Below, in pieces: positions 43,133-51,971 of a stretch of 64,000 nucleotides of DNA. The notes below the pieces were generated by a model, which did not search any database, had not been told where the DNA came from, and was given only the letters and a program-made list of their open reading frames with translations. This DNA comes from Nitrospira sp. Ga0074138 (GTDB lineage Bacteria; Nitrospirota; Nitrospiria; Nitrospirales; Nitrospiraceae). The stretch is from positions 1 through 64,000 of the forward strand of contig LNDU01000032.1 of the NCBI GenBank assembly GCA_001464735.1, given 5' to 3'. Position 1 is the stretch's first letter. Each line of letters opens with the position of its first letter. A program made the position numbers and the translations under genes.

Positions 43133-45748
43133 ATGCCTGCCTTTGTAAGGGTCTTACTCCTTCTTCTCACCGCGCATGTCCGGCAATGGCCGTTACGCAC
43201 GCTGCTGACGATCGTCGGAGTGGCGCTCGGCGTGTCGGCCTCCGTCGCCGTGCGGACTGCCAACGTCGACGTGCTGCGGTCCTTTGAAGAGGCGGTCCTG
43301 ACGGTGGCTGGTCCCACGACCTTGGAAGTGTCAGGAGGGGAGACCGGGCTTGATGAACAGGTCATTAGACAGGTCAGAACCATCGCCAGCGTAACGTCTG
43401 CATCGCCCGTGATTCTACAGACGGCCGTTCGCATGAGAGGAGAGCACGTCGACCAAGCGGTGCAAGTGGTGGGGCTGGATCTTCTGGCCGAATTTAATAC
43501 ACGCGGGTTCCGCATGAGCCAGCCGTCAACGGAAAGTCAGTTGATGGGGATGATCCAGCCACAGGCGGTGTTCTTGGGAGCCCAATTGGCCACGGAGTGG
43601 AATCTGTCGGTCGATGAGCAGGTTGATCTTCTCCTTGGATCCAGGCGTCTCACCTGTCGGGTTGCAGGGATTCTTCAAAATGGATCGGACCGACCTTCAT
43701 CATGGGAACGCATGGCCGTGATGGATATCGCTGCGGCACAAATTGCGTTCGGGATGGTTGGGAAGTTGGATCGAATCGATATCGTGACCGACGAACACAA
43801 GACCGTCGATGAGGTCGCACAGGACCTACGGGCTGTTCTGCCTCCCTATTTGACGGTGGAACGGCCGGCCAACAGGACGAGGCAGGTTGAGCAAATGGTA
43901 CGCGCCTTCCGTCTCAATCTGACGGTGTTGAGCTGGGTTGGCCTGTTAGTCGGGATGTTCCTGATCTACAACACGATGGCATTCGCCGTCGCCCAGAGGA
44001 GACGAGAAATAGGAATCTATCGAGCCATTGGGATGACTCAGTCTCGGGTGGCAGTATTGTTTTTGATGGAAGCCGGGTTCTTTGGATTGTTGGGAGGAAT
44101 CGCCGGAAGTACAACCGGAATGGTGCTCGCGCAAGAGCTGGTGGCGCTGCTTAGTCAAACGATTTCGGATCTCTATGCTCCAGTCGGTGCTGGCGAAGGA
44201 GGGCTATTCCAGACCGGCCAATTCTGGAGCATGATGCTCGAAGGCATTGTGATCGGGTGCGTCATGTCCATGATCGGGGCCGTCGGTCCAAGCCTGGATG
44301 CCAGTCGCACCGCGACCGTACGAGCGTTGGCTCCTGGTGACTATGAAGCGAGCCAGCAGCTACGAGTGGGGATGCTCGCCATCATGGGACTGAGTTTGCT
44401 CGCCGTTGCTGGGCTCTTGAGTTTGCTAGGCCCCATCAATGGGATTCCTATCATGGGGTACGCGGCAACGCTCTGTCTGCTGGCCGGTCTGGCCTGTCTG
44501 GCCCCGATCTGTGTCACTGGATGGCGGCGTCCGCGGCAATATGTGGGACGTGCAGGGGGAGCAGGGGGAGTCATGAGGGGGATTGCCGTGGAGCATGCCT
44601 CGCGCAGTCCAGGCCGAAACGGAGTGACCGTCTCTGCCTTGATGGTGGGATTAGCAATCATGATCGGCGTGCTGGTTATGGTGCGAAGTTTTCGACATAC
44701 GGTCGAACTCTGGGTCACCGATACGGTCTTGGCCGATCTGGTCGTGGCACCCTCACTGTGGCTGCGGGGAACGGAGATCGGAGGCGCAGGCCGGAGTCTC
44801 CCGCCAACATGGTTGACCGTCTTGTCTTCCATCCCTGAAGTCGCAGCAGTCGATAGTTATCGCGATGTCCGAGTGGAGGTGAACGGCCAACGGGTGGCTA
44901 TCGTCTCACGAGATCTGCGATTACATGCCCAATGGAGCCGGTATCTTGTTCGCCAGGGCGATTCTTCAGAACAGCTCGTACGGGCAGCCGATACCCGTGG
45001 TCTCCTCGTCTCTGAGGTATTGGCTAATCGGCTTGGGGTGGAAGAGGGGTCGACGCTTGACATTCTGACGCCGAGCGGCCCCGCGCGATTCCCGATCGTG
45101 GCCGTGTTTTATGACTATTCGACGGACGGGGGGAAGCTGCTCATGGATCGGGCGCTGTACCAGTCGCTCTGGCACGATGATTTGGTCACGGTATTCCCCG
45201 TGTACATGAGCGCTGGGTCAAGTATTGATCGTGTGAGAGAACGGATCCTAGAACAACTGAGCGGCGCAGCCGGCGGAGGGCTTCCGCCGCTTGTGATCAG
45301 CAACACTGAGTTACGGAAAGAAATTCTCGACATTTTCGATCGCACATTTCTGCTAACCTACGTGCTGGAGGCCATCGCGATCGTGATTGCCATGCTGGGG
45401 ATCGTCAATACACTGGTCACGTCTGTCCTTGAACGTCGCCGGGAATTTGCGACGCTACGGGCCATTGGTGGCAGTGCGGAACAAATTCAACAGCTCGTGT
45501 TATGGGAGGCGGCCTACCTCGGCGTAGTGGGGATTGTCTTGGGTCTCATTGGTGGCGGGCTGCTGTCGCTGTTACTGATTAAGGTCATCAATAAGCAATC
45601 ATTCGGTTGGACGATTCAGATGATTGTTCCGATCGGCGCACTGGCCCAGGCCGTGCTGCTTGCGGCATTTGCCACCTTGGTGGCGGGCTACTTCCCAGCC
45701 CGTTGGGCGGCACGACAACCGGTGGTGGAAGGCTTGCGGGAGGAATAA
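43133..45748 (+). CDS. Large ABC permease with two FtsX units
   Basis: The product of about 871 residues has a membrane helix near the start (LRTLLTIVGVALGVSASVAV), a first periplasmic domain, three helices of the FtsX type (LTVLSWVGLLVGMFLIYNTM; RREIGIYRAIGMTQSRVAVL), a middle helix pair, a second periplasmic domain and a final FtsX block (IVIAMLGIVNTLVTSVLERR, then REFATLRAIGGSAEQIQQLV). Such double permeases work with LolD-like ATPases in lipoprotein or lipid export. The ATPase gene at 41084 is the likely partner. ATG 43133 is chosen over the track's GTG; neither has a clear ribosome-binding site. Confidence 0.83.
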   Translation: MPAFVRVLLLLLTAHVRQWPLRTLLTIVGVALGVSASVAVRTANVDVLRSFEEAVLTVAGPTTLEVSGGETGLDEQVIRQVRTIASVTSASPVILQTAVRMRGEHVDQAVQVVGLDLLAEFNTRGFRMSQPSTESQLMGMIQPQAVFLGAQLATEWNLSVDEQVDLLLGSRRLTCRVAGILQNGSDRPSSWERMAVMDIAAAQIAFGMVGKLDRIDIVTDEHKTVDEVAQDLRAVLPPYLTVERPANRTRQVEQMVRAFRLNLTVLSWVGLLVGMFLIYNTMAFAVAQRRREIGIYRAIGMTQSRVAVLFLMEAGFFGLLGGIAGSTTGMVLAQELVALLSQTISDLYAPVGAGEGGLFQTGQFWSMMLEGIVIGCVMSMIGAVGPSLDASRTATVRALAPGDYEASQQLRVGMLAIMGLSLLAVAGLLSLLGPINGIPIMGYAATLCLLAGLACLAPICVTGWRRPRQYVGRAGGAGGVMRGIAVEHASRSPGRNGVTVSALMVGLAIMIGVLVMVRSFRHTVELWVTDTVLADLVVAPSLWLRGTEIGGAGRSLPPTWLTVLSSIPEVAAVDSYRDVRVEVNGQRVAIVSRDLRLHAQWSRYLVRQGDSSEQLVRAADTRGLLVSEVLANRLGVEEGSTLDILTPSGPARFPIVAVFYDYSTDGGKLLMDRALYQSLWHDDLVTVFPVYMSAGSSIDRVRERILEQLSGAAGGGLPPLVISNTELRKEILDIFDRTFLLTYVLEAIAIVIAMLGIVNTLVTSVLERRREFATLRAIGGSAEQIQQLVLWEAAYLGVVGIVLGLIGGGLLSLLLIKVINKQSFGWTIQMIVPIGALAQAVLLAAFATLVAGYFPARWAARQPVVEGLREE

Positions 45749-45784
45749 GGGCTGCGACCATGTTGCGTGATCAGCAGGGACTGC

Positions 45785-46144
45785 TCACGTGTTGGAGCCC
45801 CGTCCGTATTTATCCAAGAGGGTTTGAAGGTCTTCAGGAATGGGCATGGACTGAAACGGCGGGACGCGAGCCCCGCCAGTATTGCCTATCGGCACCCAAA
45901 TTCGTGAAAACAGCAGAGCTCCCAGGATCCGAGGCAGTTGACCGGCTATTTCTACGAAATCTCGGCGCCTCCAACCGACCTTCAGCATCCACCAGTGGGT
46001 TCGCGCATGCTCAATCGGAAACGATTGCCCCAAGATATGCGCCCGCTCAAGATGGGTAAATGCGAGTTGCAGATCGCCAGCATCATACTGACCGACTGCT
46101 GCCGTCATTTCGGCATCATAGGCTTGTCGGAGCACGGGGTGCAC
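45785..46144 (-). CDS. DUF3703 protein
   Basis: The 119-residue protein is covered by DUF3703: AFTHLERAHILGQSFPIEHA, RTHWWMLKVGWRRRDFVEIA, and GQLPRILGALLFSRIWVPIG followed by NTGG. The family is widespread in Proteobacteria and Nitrospirota and often lies near metal-resistance or transport genes; its function is unknown. The start is GTG. The flanking large permease is convergent. Confidence 0.8.
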   Translation of the reverse strand: MHPVLRQAYDAEMTAAVGQYDAGDLQLAFTHLERAHILGQSFPIEHARTHWWMLKVGWRRRDFVEIAGQLPRILGALLFSRIWVPIGNTGGARVPPFQSMPIPEDLQTLLDKYGRGSNT

Positions 46145-46320
46145 AATTACCTCTCAGTAGAGAGACTTCTTTACTCTACGTGACGAATGGATCACAACCC
46201 AGTGTGTTGAGGAATAACAACACAAAATCGAAGCTGGTGGTTTTCGTTTGAGCCAACGGGAACCCGGTACGATCATTCACAATAGTGGGCCCACCACATG
46301 AATAAATGCGAGGAGCGGTC

Positions 46321-49300
46321 TCATCTCTTTTGATTAACCAGTTCCTCGATTGGAAGATCCTTGCAGGTTGGACGATACGAATCTTCTGTTAAGTATTCCA
46401 ACCACTCAGTCCGACGTAGATTTCGATTGGCAATGCGACAAGCTTTGTCAGATAGGGATTCAAAATTCACATCCCAGAGCGTCAGCACGCCCTGAGGGCT
46501 TCCGGCAGCTAAGAATCTGCCGTCAGGACTGAAAGAAAGAGCCTTCACGTTACGTTGGTCATGAGATAGAGTGATACTCTTCGGGGGATTAACCGTAACG
46601 TCCCAGAGCAGCAGTAACCCTTCCTCATTGCTTGACGCCAACACCTTGCTAGTTGGATTGAAGACTAATTTACCCATCCATGAACCACCGCGTGAACCTC
46701 CCCGATATGTTGGTAGGCGGGCAAGCAGAGTGGGATGAGTTTTCATATCCCAGAGAATCACTGTACCGCTGAGATCAGTGGATGCCATCAGATGGCCGTT
46801 GGGACTGAATACAATTTGGCTACAGTTACCGCTAATCCCCTCTAGGGATACTGCGGAAGAAGAGGGTACAGTTAGATCAATAAGTTGTAATAAGTTATCC
46901 TCGCAGCCAATAACCAGCTTTGCACTATTGGGACTGAAGACGGGTCGCCTTAGATAGCCTTTACGCGATGGAAGTGCTATTGGCCGAGGTTCTCGCTCAC
47001 TTAAATCCCACAGCCACACATCGCGTTGACGATCCGTAGAAACAAAACTTTTTCCATCGGGACTATAGGTGACAGTTTCCATCTCATTCTGCTGATGGCC
47101 TGTAAGGAAAGTGGTTCGAGGTGGGTTCACGGCCAGGTCCCGGAAGACTAATGTCCCCTCCATTCCGGCCGAAATGAAGCTTTGACCATCTGGGCTAAAA
47201 GTGAAATCTCGCACATGCCCATGGTGATCCACTGCCGGAAACAGCTTTGACGACTTTAGCCTCAAGTCCGAAAGGATGATGTCTTCACCATCGCTTGAGG
47301 CTATGAACCGGCCATCCGAGCTGAATCTAATTCTCCAGACAGAGACCCGATGATCATGAAGTTTAGTGGACGTTGGCGGCGATTTGGAGAGATCCCAGAG
47401 GCGGACGGTCTTAAAATCCCCTGAGGCTAATAGCTTCCCATCCGAGCTTAGCTCAAGTGTGCCGACAGCTCCATGATGCCTTACAAGGGAAATGGAGCGA
47501 GGCGGGGTCGTGCTCAAGTCCCAAACTAATGGGGTGGCGTCCGACGCGTGGACTGCGAGCACCCTTCCACTTGAGTCAAAATAGATGTCCTCCACTTCGC
47601 CACGATGACCGTGTAACGGTAACCGTACGGCTCCTGGACCTTCGAGATCCCATATCGAGAACGTACCAACTGAATTAACCGAAGCCAACATTCTGCCATC
47701 GTTGCTAAAGGCCTTGGGCCCATCCTGAAACCCCGGTAGGTTAACTACCACTGGGCGGTCCTCATGCAAATGCCACACGCTAAAAGTTCCTAAGCCAGAT
47801 CTGAGCACTAGATGCCGTCCATCAGGGCTAAAAACTTGTCCATCGATGGCGGCGTCTAGATGGTAGCCTTCCAATACAACTGCTCTGGGTGGAGTAGCTT
47901 TGAGATCCCATAGCTGAAGTAGACCTTGACCAGGCCCCGATACCAAAGACTTGCTATCCGGGCTAAATGCTAAACTCCAAATACCATTCGCAAGAGCTGG
48001 AAGAGAAATGGAACGAACTGGTTGTACACTTAGATCCCAGAGCAGCAGCGTCCCCACGCTGTCACCCGCTGCAAGCCACTTTCCATCCTGGCTAAAAGCA
48101 AGAGTCCTGACATAGTCGCGATAGCCATCAAGGTATACCGGGGTTGGGGGCTTTACAGTTAAATCCCAAAGCACAAGGTTTCCTTTTGAATCACTCAGTG
48201 AATAGAGCTTCCCGGTCGGACTCATAGCATATGCTCGTACAGTTCCCTCGTAACCGAGGAGAGGACTGGACCGAGGCGGCGCCATAGTTAAATCCCAAAG
48301 CATAAATATCCCTTGATTGGGATTTTCTGAAACTAAGGACTTTCCGTCAGGGCTGAACGCAAGGCCCCATACACCAACTTCAAGATGAGTGAATTCATTT
48401 GTTGTGGATTCGACATTCCATATAAACACGCCATCGCCACTCCCGGAGGCAAGGAGTTTTCCATTGGAACTGAAACGTAAGTCGCTGACGTAGGATTTAT
48501 GACCGAGGAGCGACCGCGAACGAGGTGGAGTCTGATTGAAATCCCAAAGCAACACCGTGCCTTTGTCATCGCTTGAGGCAAGGGCTTTGCCATCAGGACT
48601 AAAAACCATCTTCGTCACTTCCCCTTGGTGGCCGGGAAGAATTACGGATGTAGAAGGGCTGACACTTAAATCCCACAGCCGCAATCTGCCACCATGACTC
48701 ATAGATGCAAGAAACCGATTGTCCTTGCTAAATGCTAGTATTCTTCCATCGCCATAACGCCCGTGCAGTAAGACAGTAGGCCCAGCCGAATCTAATGTGG
48801 TGTAAAGGGCTTGCAGGGCTTCTGCTGTTCCAGCTTTCCTATAAGCTTCCACACTGAGAAGCAATGCTAAATCAGGTTGTTTTTCCAAATGCTTGCCAGC
48901 TTCATTAGCCAAATGACGCGAGACGGCCACCTTATATCGCTCATCGGCCACATAGGCCTTCCAAATTGCAACACAAGCGGCGACTAGAATCACACAAACA
49001 AATGCCCATCCCACGGTTTTTAACCTTCGGTGTTGCCGGACATCTTCACCGTCGAGTTCGTCTTTTGGTCTTCCAATCAGTGGAGCGGCAATATCGAGGA
49101 CGGCTGCACGAAACCGAGAATGGCTCAGTGTGAGATTATCCACATTCCTCGCCCATCGCAGATCCACATACTTGGGCTCGCTCGTGAACTTGCCAATCAG
49201 GTTGGAAGGAAGTGCGGTTCTCTCTGTCGGGTCAAAATCGCCTATATTGTCGTTCCAGCGAAGAGTGCCTTCTGTGACGAGAAGGAATAATGTCTTACAT

Positions 49301-49641
49301 GAACGATGTGTTAACCACCACTCAATCTCTTTCTGGACCCACTTGGACTCGGCCGCCTTGGGTGATGCCATCAGTAGAAAATATTCCGACTCCTCCAGAG
49401 CCTTTTGAATGGAGGGCCACAATTCCGGTGTCAGGGCGAGGCTAGTTTCATCCCGGAATACACGCATCGCCCTCAATCGATTCCAGGGCTTGGCGAACCG
49501 ATGCAGGGCAACTTGCAGCGATGGAGCCAACATACCATCGGCCGCATGGCTATAGGAGATAAACGCCTTATACTTGAATGCAAGAGTTCTCGGACTTGAA
49601 AGGGTGGGGTTGTCAGCAATGATCGGAGAGGACTCAGCCAT
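46321..49641 (-). CDS. TIR domain - transmembrane - WD40 propeller protein
   Basis: The product of about 1,106 residues has three parts. The TIR domain (roughly 20-180) opens with YKAFISYSHAADGMLAPSLQ, then MRVFRDETSLALTPELWPSI, then ESEYFLLMASPKAAESKWVQ with KEIEWWL. A transmembrane helix follows (VGWAFVCVILVAACVAIW, near 215) and a helical linker (HLEKQPDLALLLSVEAYRKA). The rest is about 18 WD40-type repeats, usually ending LWDL and starting LAFSPDGK. A C-terminal cap reads ACRIANRNLRRTEWLEYL. No NTPase module is present. TIR domains are NAD-cleaving or signalling units, and the propeller probably senses a ligand or partner. ATG 49641 is chosen over TTG. The base composition looks more AT-rich than that of its neighbours, by eye. 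Confidence 0.85.
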   Translation of the reverse strand: MAESSPIIADNPTLSSPRTLAFKYKAFISYSHAADGMLAPSLQVALHRFAKPWNRLRAMRVFRDETSLALTPELWPSIQKALEESEYFLLMASPKAAESKWVQKEIEWWLTHRSCKTLFLLVTEGTLRWNDNIGDFDPTERTALPSNLIGKFTSEPKYVDLRWARNVDNLTLSHSRFRAAVLDIAAPLIGRPKDELDGEDVRQHRRLKTVGWAFVCVILVAACVAIWKAYVADERYKVAVSRHLANEAGKHLEKQPDLALLLSVEAYRKAGTAEALQALYTTLDSAGPTVLLHGRYGDGRILAFSKDNRFLASMSHGGRLRLWDLSVSPSTSVILPGHQGEVTKMVFSPDGKALASSDDKGTVLLWDFNQTPPRSRSLLGHKSYVSDLRFSSNGKLLASGSGDGVFIWNVESTTNEFTHLEVGVWGLAFSPDGKSLVSENPNQGIFMLWDLTMAPPRSSPLLGYEGTVRAYAMSPTGKLYSLSDSKGNLVLWDLTVKPPTPVYLDGYRDYVRTLAFSQDGKWLAAGDSVGTLLLWDLSVQPVRSISLPALANGIWSLAFSPDSKSLVSGPGQGLLQLWDLKATPPRAVVLEGYHLDAAIDGQVFSPDGRHLVLRSGLGTFSVWHLHEDRPVVVNLPGFQDGPKAFSNDGRMLASVNSVGTFSIWDLEGPGAVRLPLHGHRGEVEDIYFDSSGRVLAVHASDATPLVWDLSTTPPRSISLVRHHGAVGTLELSSDGKLLASGDFKTVRLWDLSKSPPTSTKLHDHRVSVWRIRFSSDGRFIASSDGEDIILSDLRLKSSKLFPAVDHHGHVRDFTFSPDGQSFISAGMEGTLVFRDLAVNPPRTTFLTGHQQNEMETVTYSPDGKSFVSTDRQRDVWLWDLSEREPRPIALPSRKGYLRRPVFSPNSAKLVIGCEDNLLQLIDLTVPSSSAVSLEGISGNCSQIVFSPNGHLMASTDLSGTVILWDMKTHPTLLARLPTYRGGSRGGSWMGKLVFNPTSKVLASSNEEGLLLLWDVTVNPPKSITLSHDQRNVKALSFSPDGRFLAAGSPQGVLTLWDVNFESLSDKACRIANRNLRRTEWLEYLTEDSYRPTCKDLPIEELVNQKR

Positions 49642-49663
49642 GGTAAGTTCTACTGCTTGCCAG

Positions 49664-49677
49664 GTCAAAAACTTGAC
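49664..49677. promoter_or_regulatory. Palindrome in the leader of the TIR-WD40 gene
   Basis: GTCAA-AAAC-TTGAC is a perfect 5-bp-arm inverted repeat between the -10 element and the start codon. It could be an operator or chance. Confidence 0.25.
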
Positions 49678-49698
49678 TAGATAACCTGCGGGGCTGTG

Positions 49699-49727
49699 AT
49701 GTTAGGTTAGCATGCTGACGCTGTCAA
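49699..49727 (-). promoter_or_regulatory. Promoter of the TIR-WD40 gene
   Basis: On the minus strand a perfect TTGACA is followed 17 bases later by TAACAT. The gene is therefore probably transcribed alone and constitutively or under a local operator. Confidence 0.6.
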
Positions 49728-50336
49728 GGTGCAAGGAGCCTAGAAAGATAGCGCCAGGTCTAATCTTGTTCTGTGCATACCCAGCTTCTGGTCTCCTTAC
49801 GACCCAGACAGCCTCCGATCCCTATATCGTGCGGGTTATTGCGGCCGTCTGGCTGGCCTATGCGCTCGGCTGGACACGCGAAGGCCCTTGCGGAGAATTC
49901 AAACCGTATCACAAAGCAAAAAATTCAAGGGGAAACGAGTGAGGCTCATAAAGAGTTGCTCATCAACTGCGGAAGCACTGGGCAGGTTTGATATTGAACT
50001 AGACGCTCCTGGAGGGGTTTATCCTGCGACGATAAATGAAGAGAGGCTGTACCTGATGAGGCGCCGGATGAGCAAGGTTTTGAGTAGAGGAAAGTCGAAA
50101 AGTTTCTTCGCCGAGAATGCTATAAAGCCATAATGTGACGGCGGTGCGAGCACATATAAGTTCGGAGGTGAAACATTGGGAGTGTTTACTCGGCGTCGAT
50201 AATACAGGAGGATTCTCCTGATGAGCCACTAGTACTTGCGGGCGAGGTTTATCGTGGAAGAAATATCGAAGAGGTATCCGCTCGCGTCAGGCATGATGCA
50301 TCGATAAAGAGCGAGCGGGTCGTACGAAGTGCGGTT
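49728..50336. other. Stretch without a supported gene
   Basis: About 600 bases hold only short overlapping frames (up to 81 codons) with no family resemblance and no convincing ribosome-binding sites. It probably contains decayed sequence next to the tRNA-associated boundary. Confidence 0.5.
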
Positions 50337-50412
50337 TGGTGGCGGTGGGCCGGATTGAACGGCCGACCCGCGGCTTATAAGTCCGTTGCTCTGCCGACTG
50401 CACTACACCGCC
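50337..50412 (-). tRNA. tRNA-Met-derived tRNA with anticodon TAT (possible tRNA-Ile or pseudo-tRNA)
   Basis: The 76-nt cloverleaf, with encoded CCA, aligns without gaps to the tRNA-Met at 54593-54668 and differs at ten positions. The acceptor stem is unchanged. Two T-stem pairs changed on both sides (A-T to G-C, C-G to G-C), keeping pairing. Anticodon CAT became TAT, which would read AUA (Ile). Against function, the D-stem has one mismatch (12-23) and the first anticodon-stem pair is A-C. It is a duplicate that may be functional or decaying. Confidence 0.6.
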
Positions 50413-50457
50413 ATGGCAATATTAAGGGGTCGGATAACTTTGTATGGTCTGAAATGT

Positions 50458-50646
50458 TTCGCCTGCGGTCGGCAAGAGGGCAAGCGATTCGAGCACTTCA
50501 GATCAATGTTTCATGTTGCCACAAGCTAAGTCTCCAATGATAAGCGGGTGACAGACAACCAGCTCTTCATCCAGCAGTCGGTGAAGAGCAGGGGAGTTGG
50601 TACGCAGATGATCGATCCACATGGAAGTATCGACGAGTGTAGGCAT
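50458..50646 (-). pseudogene. vapC: VapC-type PIN-domain toxin, broken
   Basis: From the ATG at 50646 the frame reads MPTLVDTSMWIDHLRTNSPA and later VVCHPLIIGDLACGNMKH, the first half of a PIN ribonuclease with the first catalytic Asp in VDTS. A TGA then stops it at 50503. The same frame continues with SEVLESLALLPTAGE, as intact relatives do, so a nonsense change (CGA to TGA would explain it) hit first. The remaining third, with the other acidic residues, is missing before the tRNA-like gene. Confidence 0.75.
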
Positions 50647-50677
50647 GACTAGGTAGGCAGGCCCCGGCGGATGTCTT

Positions 50678-50788
50678 TCAGAAGGGTTCAGTGCCGCCCA
50701 GTCGAGCGAGACGCTTGGCTGCTTCGCGAGAAACGAGGGATTCAAGTCCCAAGCGCACGAGCTGGGTCTTTCCCTGAACGCCAGCGGG
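50678..50788 (-). pseudogene. vapB: VapB-type antitoxin, 3' part
   Basis: A frame not listed in the track gives GKTQLVRLGLESLVSREAAK followed by RLARLGGTEPF and a stop, the C-terminal half of a VapB antitoxin of the kind paired with this PIN toxin. The 5' half with the ribbon-helix DNA-binding strand is absent. An in-frame stop and the tRNA-end repeat lie just upstream. It precedes vapC by about 30 bases in the usual order. Confidence 0.6.
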
Positions 50789-50804
50789 TCAACCGAAGGT
50801 TGGT

Positions 50805-50822
50805 TTGGTGGCGGTGACCCGG
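50805..50822. repeat. 18-bp copy of the tRNA-Met 3' end (att-like)
   Basis: TTGGTGGCGGTGACCCGG is identical to 54592-54609, the 3' end of the intact tRNA-Met plus one flanking base. It does not continue into a tRNA. A 3'-tRNA fragment without the rest is what site-specific integration and excision leaves behind. Confidence 0.6.
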
Positions 50823-50873
50823 TTTAAGTTTTACCGCACGATGCACCGATCGTAGAGGGGACTCATCGCCCTC

Positions 50874-51266
50874 CTAGCTAGGACCTGGTGGATCCTCACG
50901 ATCTTCTCCGGTTAGGAGATCGGCCTCTTGCATTTCAAGTCCCTGCAGCTCGGTTAGGATACTTTGTAGTGCCTGGCGGCGTTGCTGTAGTCCCTTCTTG
51001 GGGATGTCTCGCGTCAGTGGTTCCTGAGCTGATTCCGGCAAATTTACCAGCGCTTCAGCCTCCCCCACCGTGGCATATTTGTAAGATTCCACATACTGGT
51101 GATTGGCGCCGTATATGTTGATTAAGATGTCTTCGGTTTCGGCGTCAAACTGATCGAAGGTGGGATTTACGGCCGTGTGGTGGGCCAGGCTTTTGAGCTT
51201 ATCGATCTGAGACTTGAGTGTATCGCTTCGGGATTGTGCATGATACATGGAGTTCACGTCAGCCAT
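50874..51266 (-). CDS. Small coiled-coil protein, function unknown
   Basis: The 130-residue acidic, helical protein (SDTLKSQIDKLKSLAHHTAV near the start; RRQALQSILTELQGLEMQEA near the end) has no signal peptide or membrane segment and no recognised family. It is likely real: AAGGAG lies eight bases before the ATG and there are no competing frames of quality. It stands alone within the tRNA-flanked segment. Confidence 0.6.
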   Translation of the reverse strand: MADVNSMYHAQSRSDTLKSQIDKLKSLAHHTAVNPTFDQFDAETEDILINIYGANHQYVESYKYATVGEAEALVNLPESAQEPLTRDIPKKGLQQRRQALQSILTELQGLEMQEADLLTGEDREDPPGPS

Positions 51267-51480
51267 AACTTAATCTCCTTCCCTGTTAGTCTTCGTATAC
51301 ATTTCTTTCATGGGGCGGAGTAGCTAGGCATTCCCCTGGGAAGGGAGCCTCTGATGCATTATCTCTCCAGATCCATCTAAACCAGGGCGTTGCCTAGGCC
51401 ATGCCATATCAGCAATCATGCTAGGGATATGAACATGACTGCATTTCTTGCAACGGAATCCATCATCCCAGGAGGATAGT

Positions 51481-51912
51481 ATGAAAACCACCGCGGCCCT
51501 TTTCATTATTCCGATGCTTGTAGTGGGCGGAGTTTCTTGCGGGCCGACCACCGATACTATTCGAGCCCCATTTGACATTACGTCCAGCACATCCCCCGGT
51601 AACAGCGCGCCCACCGGTCCTGCCAAGGCTCGTCAGCAATTGGAGCGCTTCGTGGCATTTGCCTTTGATAGCGTGAGCGGCGATATTGCTCATGGCCATG
51701 GCGAATATCTGACCTCGCTGGCTGTTTTGGCCGGCATTCCGACCGACTCGCAGGCCGCCTTTCGGGCGGAGATGCAGAGACGCTATGCCTTAATGTCCGA
51801 TCCTAACTTGTCCCGCAAAGAGGCGTGGACGCTGGTTGTGAACGATGCCTGGTCGGCCGGCTACGGAAGGAGCGAGAACGGGCACAACCTTTCCGCGGCG
51901 AGTGGCTCATGA
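51481..51912 (+). CDS. Small lipoprotein, DUF3015-like
   Basis: The 143-residue product starts at ATG 51481 with AGGAGGAT just upstream. The signal peptide ends in a lipobox (VVGGVSC). The mature part has FVAFAFDSVSGDIAHGHGEY and LTSLAVLAGIPTDSQAAFRA, which resembles DUF3015 proteins of unknown function; the match is tentative. It is not co-directional with either neighbour. Confidence 0.65.
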   Translation: MKTTAALFIIPMLVVGGVSCGPTTDTIRAPFDITSSTSPGNSAPTGPAKARQQLERFVAFAFDSVSGDIAHGHGEYLTSLAVLAGIPTDSQAAFRAEMQRRYALMSDPNLSRKEAWTLVVNDAWSAGYGRSENGHNLSAASGS

Positions 51913-51971
51913 ACAAGCTAAAAGGGCGTCGCGCAGATCAGCTCCCACCAATGATCAGGAAGAGGCGGGCC

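Noticed and set aside
46321-49641. Member of a Thoeris or TIR-CBASS defence operon
   Set aside because: No ThsA-like effector, nucleotide cyclase or other defence gene lies beside it; the gene stands alone.
49712-50133. Overlapping small ORFs next to the tRNA variant
   Set aside because: No ribosome-binding sites, no homology pattern, and several frames compete equally.
51324-51626. 100-residue minus-strand ORF
   Set aside because: Overlaps the lipoprotein start at 51481, which has a signal peptide, lipobox and strong ribosome-binding site.
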